From: Spirochaetales bacterium
GTDB taxonomy: Bacteria; Spirochaetota; Spirochaetia; SZUA-6; DRHE01
Direction: 5' to 3'
DNA length: 15,565 bases
NCBI GenBank assembly: GCA_016935715.1
Contig: JAFGQJ010000076.1
Span: 1-15,565, forward strand
A model generated the notes under the pieces. The model made no database searches. It saw nothing but the letters and a program-made list of their open reading frames with translations, and was not told where the DNA came from. Each line of letters starts with the position of its first letter. The first letter of the stretch is position 1. A program made the translations under genes and the position numbers. This document shows, one piece after another, positions 13,521 through 15,565 of this stretch.

Positions 13521-15256
13521 GCCTGCGGCGTCTCTTTCCGCTCCTGCTCCCCCTGATCCTGGCCGCCCTCCCCCTGGGAGCCCAGCAGGACCTGGGAGGC
13601 GTGGTTGAACAGAGCGCTCCCCGCCTGGCCGGAATCGTGGAGCTCGATTCCCTCTCCCTACTGTGGGGAGCCCCGGGCGGCCCTCCCGGTGGGACGGCTG
13701 CCTCTCCGCAGCCGCTGGACATTGCCGCCGCGCCCGGCGGGCCGATCCTGCTGTTCGACGACAGGGTCCTCTCCCTGGGCGATCACCTGCAGATGACCGT
13801 CCGTACGGTTCGGGAACTGAGCGCGGCGCAGCAGTTTCCGCAGGGATTCGTCCCGTCCCGATTGCTGCTCAACCCGCTCTCCCAGCCGATGCTCTACGAC
13901 GACCAGGCCGGCACGCTCCTGCTGATGCACGGCGACCTCAGCGACCCCGAGCCGTTCGACACCGGCTTCCCCCGTGCCCTGGAGGCGGCGAGCCTGCGCC
14001 GTGGAGGAATCGTGCTGTCCGACGGCAGGGGGCTGGCCGTCTTCACCCGCAGGGGGGAGCAGCTTTCCCGCCGCGACATCCCGCTGCCCCCGGGTCCCAC
14101 CACGGGGCTGAGCATCGACGCGCAGGACCGCCTGTGGGTCTACGACCTGCTGGCCCGCAAGGTCCGGGTTTTCGACCTGGACGGCGAAGAGCTTTTCTCC
14201 ATCACCCCGGACATCACCGGCGGCACCCTGCTCTTCCCCCAGGTGTTCCAGACCCGCGCCGACGGAGGATTCTTCCTGGGAACGGCCGGGGAGCTGTGGT
14301 GTTTCGCCGCGGACGGCTCGGTTCGCTGGAGACTGGCCCAGTTCAGCGCCGGTCACCGCCAGGCCCTGCCCGCCTTCTACCGCCTGGCCGTCGAGACGGG
14401 AGATACGGCCGCGAAGGGACCCGGCCGACCCGGCCCGTCGTCCTTCTTCATCCTCGATCCTCTCGGTAACCGGATCATGAAATTCGTCGAGAGTCCGCCG
14501 GAGGCGACGATCGAGGCTGCCCTTGCCGCAGCCTTCCAGAGTCCGGCCTCTCTGCAATCCCGCCGGAACGAAGTCCTCCGGCTCTGCCTGGAGAAGCGGC
14601 TGTACCTCCAGGCCTCTTTTTTCCGACGCAGCCAGGGCGAGCAGCCGCTGGTGACCGACCTGAGCGAGCGCCTGCTGTCCAGACAGGCTGAGCTGCTCGC
14701 CGAGCTGGGCTGGCAGCTGGAGAGCGAGCTGCGCATCCCGGAGGCCGTGGAGGCCTACAACCGCAGCCTGAGCCTCTACCGGGAGCTGCGCAGCCTCGAT
14801 CCGGTCGATCCCCGCTATCCCGAAGCGGTCAGGGATCTGAGCGGCCGGCGCAACGCGCTGCGGGAGCTCCACCTGGCGGAAAACCGCTTGAGAATCGTGG
14901 AGTATGGCTTCATCAGCCGCGGTGCCGACAGGCAGCTGCGCATCCTTCTGGCCAACACCACCGGTGGCAGCGCGGAGAAGGTGGAGGTGGCGGCCCGCTT
15001 CGGCGGTTATGCCGTCTCCAGCTGGCAGGCTTCTGTGGCCGTCATACCCGCAGGCGCAGAGGTTCTTCTGACCATGGCTCTGGCCGGAAGCAGCGCCGGC
15101 GGCCGACAGAGCGCCGCGGATCTCATCGACGAAGATCTGTCCCTGTCCCTCAACCTCGTCGCCCGCTTCGAGCACGAGGGGGAGATCAAGTCCCAGCACT
15201 TCTCTGTTCCCCTGCTGATCCCCGCGGGAATGCTGCTCCTGCCGCAGCACAGGTAG
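13517..15256 (+). CDS. Secreted beta-propeller/helical-repeat protein of unknown function
   Basis: A 579-residue exported protein that I cannot assign to a named family. A clear signal peptide (Arg-rich start, hydrophobic core FPLLLPLILAALPL, cleavage near LGAQQ at 20-24) sends it to the periplasm or surface; there is no lipobox Cys. Residues about 65-325 hold NHL/propeller-like strands with D-rich turns, for example IDAQDRLWVYDLLARKVRVF (200-219), AGELWCFAADGSVRW (257-271) and SFFILDPLGNRIMKF (309-323). Residues about 330-460 are helical and TPR-like (AVEAYNRSLSLYRELRSLDP, 410-429). Residues about 465-525 look like an Ig-type beta domain (LRILLANTTG...KVEVAARF). Its ATG overlaps the murE stop (ATGA), so it is translated with MurE, and ddl follows 53 bp later. 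The context suggests a role tied to cell-wall assembly, perhaps as a scaffold, but this is inference. Confidence 0.85.
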   Translation: MSLRRLFPLLLPLILAALPLGAQQDLGGVVEQSAPRLAGIVELDSLSLLWGAPGGPPGGTAASPQPLDIAAAPGGPILLFDDRVLSLGDHLQMTVRTVRELSAAQQFPQGFVPSRLLLNPLSQPMLYDDQAGTLLLMHGDLSDPEPFDTGFPRALEAASLRRGGIVLSDGRGLAVFTRRGEQLSRRDIPLPPGPTTGLSIDAQDRLWVYDLLARKVRVFDLDGEELFSITPDITGGTLLFPQVFQTRADGGFFLGTAGELWCFAADGSVRWRLAQFSAGHRQALPAFYRLAVETGDTAAKGPGRPGPSSFFILDPLGNRIMKFVESPPEATIEAALAAAFQSPASLQSRRNEVLRLCLEKRLYLQASFFRRSQGEQPLVTDLSERLLSRQAELLAELGWQLESELRIPEAVEAYNRSLSLYRELRSLDPVDPRYPEAVRDLSGRRNALRELHLAENRLRIVEYGFISRGADRQLRILLANTTGGSAEKVEVAARFGGYAVSSWQASVAVIPAGAEVLLTMALAGSSAGGRQSAADLIDEDLSLSLNLVARFEHEGEIKSQHFSVPLLIPAGMLLLPQHR

Positions 15257-15274
15257 GAGCATCGGGCTGGACCC

Positions 15275-15303
15275 TCGCCAAGGGCGGCGGAATACCCTAT
15301 AGT
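15275..15303 (+). promoter_or_regulatory. Promoter of ddl (predicted leaderless)
   Basis: The -35 TCGCCA (15275-15280, four of six) and -10 TATAGT (15298-15303, five of six) are 17 bp apart. Exactly six bases (ACTGCC) separate the -10 from ATG 15310, so transcription should start at the start codon. No Shine-Dalgarno lies between the two genes at a usable distance. Confidence 0.6.
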
Positions 15304-15309
15304 ACTGCC

Positions 15310-15565
15310 ATGGGACGAACGACCGTCTGCATACTCTACGGCGGCAGATCCGGCGAGCACGAAGTCTCCTGCCGCTCCGCCGCCTCGGTCTCCAGAAACC
15401 TCGATCCGGAAAAGTACCGGCAGGTTCTGGTGGGGATCGACAAAGCGGGCCGGTGGCACCTCCAGAGCGAGCCTCGCTATCAGCGGGAGGAGTACGGCGA
15501 GAGGCTGGAGGTGGTGCGGAGCTCCGATCCGGTTTCCGTCGTTCCGGGCCGCGGCCTGAGCTCGC
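15310..15565 (+). CDS. ddl: D-alanine--D-alanine ligase, N-terminal part (cut by window edge)
   Basis: The first 85 residues of an ATP-grasp ligase that joins two D-alanines for the peptidoglycan stem peptide. The N-terminal Rossmann-like segment has the family signature TVCILYGGRSGEHEVSCRSA, including the GGxSxEHEVS motif with the Glu that contacts the first D-Ala. Next come AASVSRNLDPEKY and the strand VLVGIDKAGRWHL, both typical of the family. The ATP-grasp domain lies beyond the window, so integrity cannot be judged. It is on the same strand as murE and the secreted protein, but an intervening promoter suggests separate or additional transcription. Ddl and MurE both feed UDP-MurNAc-pentapeptide synthesis. 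Confidence 0.92.
   Translation, partial: MGRTTVCILYGGRSGEHEVSCRSAASVSRNLDPEKYRQVLVGIDKAGRWHLQSEPRYQREEYGERLEVVRSSDPVSVVPGRGLSS

Noticed and set aside
13658..15262. Long minus-strand ORF opposite the secreted protein
   Set aside because: Antisense shadow. The plus-strand frame has a signal peptide, an ATGA overlap with murE and coherent domains; this frame is rich in Gln, Gly and Ala with no recognisable motifs.
1..15565. Search for CRISPR arrays, tRNA/rRNA genes, IS ends, integrases and phage genes
   Set aside because: None was recognised; apart from vapBC nothing in the window looks mobile.

Overview
This window is a GC-rich, gene-dense bacterial chromosomal segment. It holds eleven recognisable protein genes (one cut off by the right edge), one possible leader peptide and several readable sigma-70-type promoters. 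I see no rRNA, tRNA, CRISPR array, insertion sequence or integrase. The host is a Gram-negative-type bacterium. A GC-rich free-living spirochaete is my tentative guess, from the MurE substrate motif (EDPR instead of the DAP-type DNPR), the 12-TM RND/MMPL exporter and the overall gene style; this is inference, not proof.

Layout. (1) 1-3376: a PlsC-like acyltransferase (+) converges on a large RND/MMPL-family membrane transporter (-). (2) 3377-5405: a GroEL chaperonin (+) followed 21 nt later by a small BON-domain protein. There is no groES beside it and no CIRCE element, and the leader contains a 24-codon ORF with a good ribosome site and an 11-bp tandem repeat. (3) 5431-6354: a class III nucleotide-cyclase-like protein (-) with an unrecognised N-terminal half and a His in place of the usual catalytic Arg. 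(4) 6417-9435: a tightly overlapped minus-strand operon, vapB (RHH antitoxin) - vapC (PIN toxin) - polX (DNA polymerase X with PHP domain) - nth (endonuclease III), driven by a promoter that contains a near-perfect 27-bp palindrome. (5) 9474-11921: an E. coli Pol II-type family B DNA polymerase (-) with a terminal beta-clamp-binding motif. (6) 11994-15565: murE (+), a secreted beta-propeller/helical-repeat protein translationally coupled to it, then the start of ddl.

How the parts work together. Region 4-5 is a DNA-repair block: two specialised polymerases (PolB, PolX) and a base-excision glycosylase/lyase. A toxin-antitoxin pair is its promoter-proximal part, so TA autoregulation should set polX and nth expression. 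Region 6 is a peptidoglycan-precursor block (MurE adds the third stem residue, Ddl makes D-Ala-D-Ala) with an unknown envelope protein between. Region 2 looks like an accessory chaperonin locus.

The most unusual pattern is promoter geometry. At three unrelated genes (the cyclase-like gene, vapB and ddl) the -10 hexamer ends exactly six bases before the ATG, so transcription would start at or next to the A of the start codon. These mRNAs are predicted to be leaderless. Genes inside operons, by contrast, often have Shine-Dalgarno sites or stop/start overlaps.
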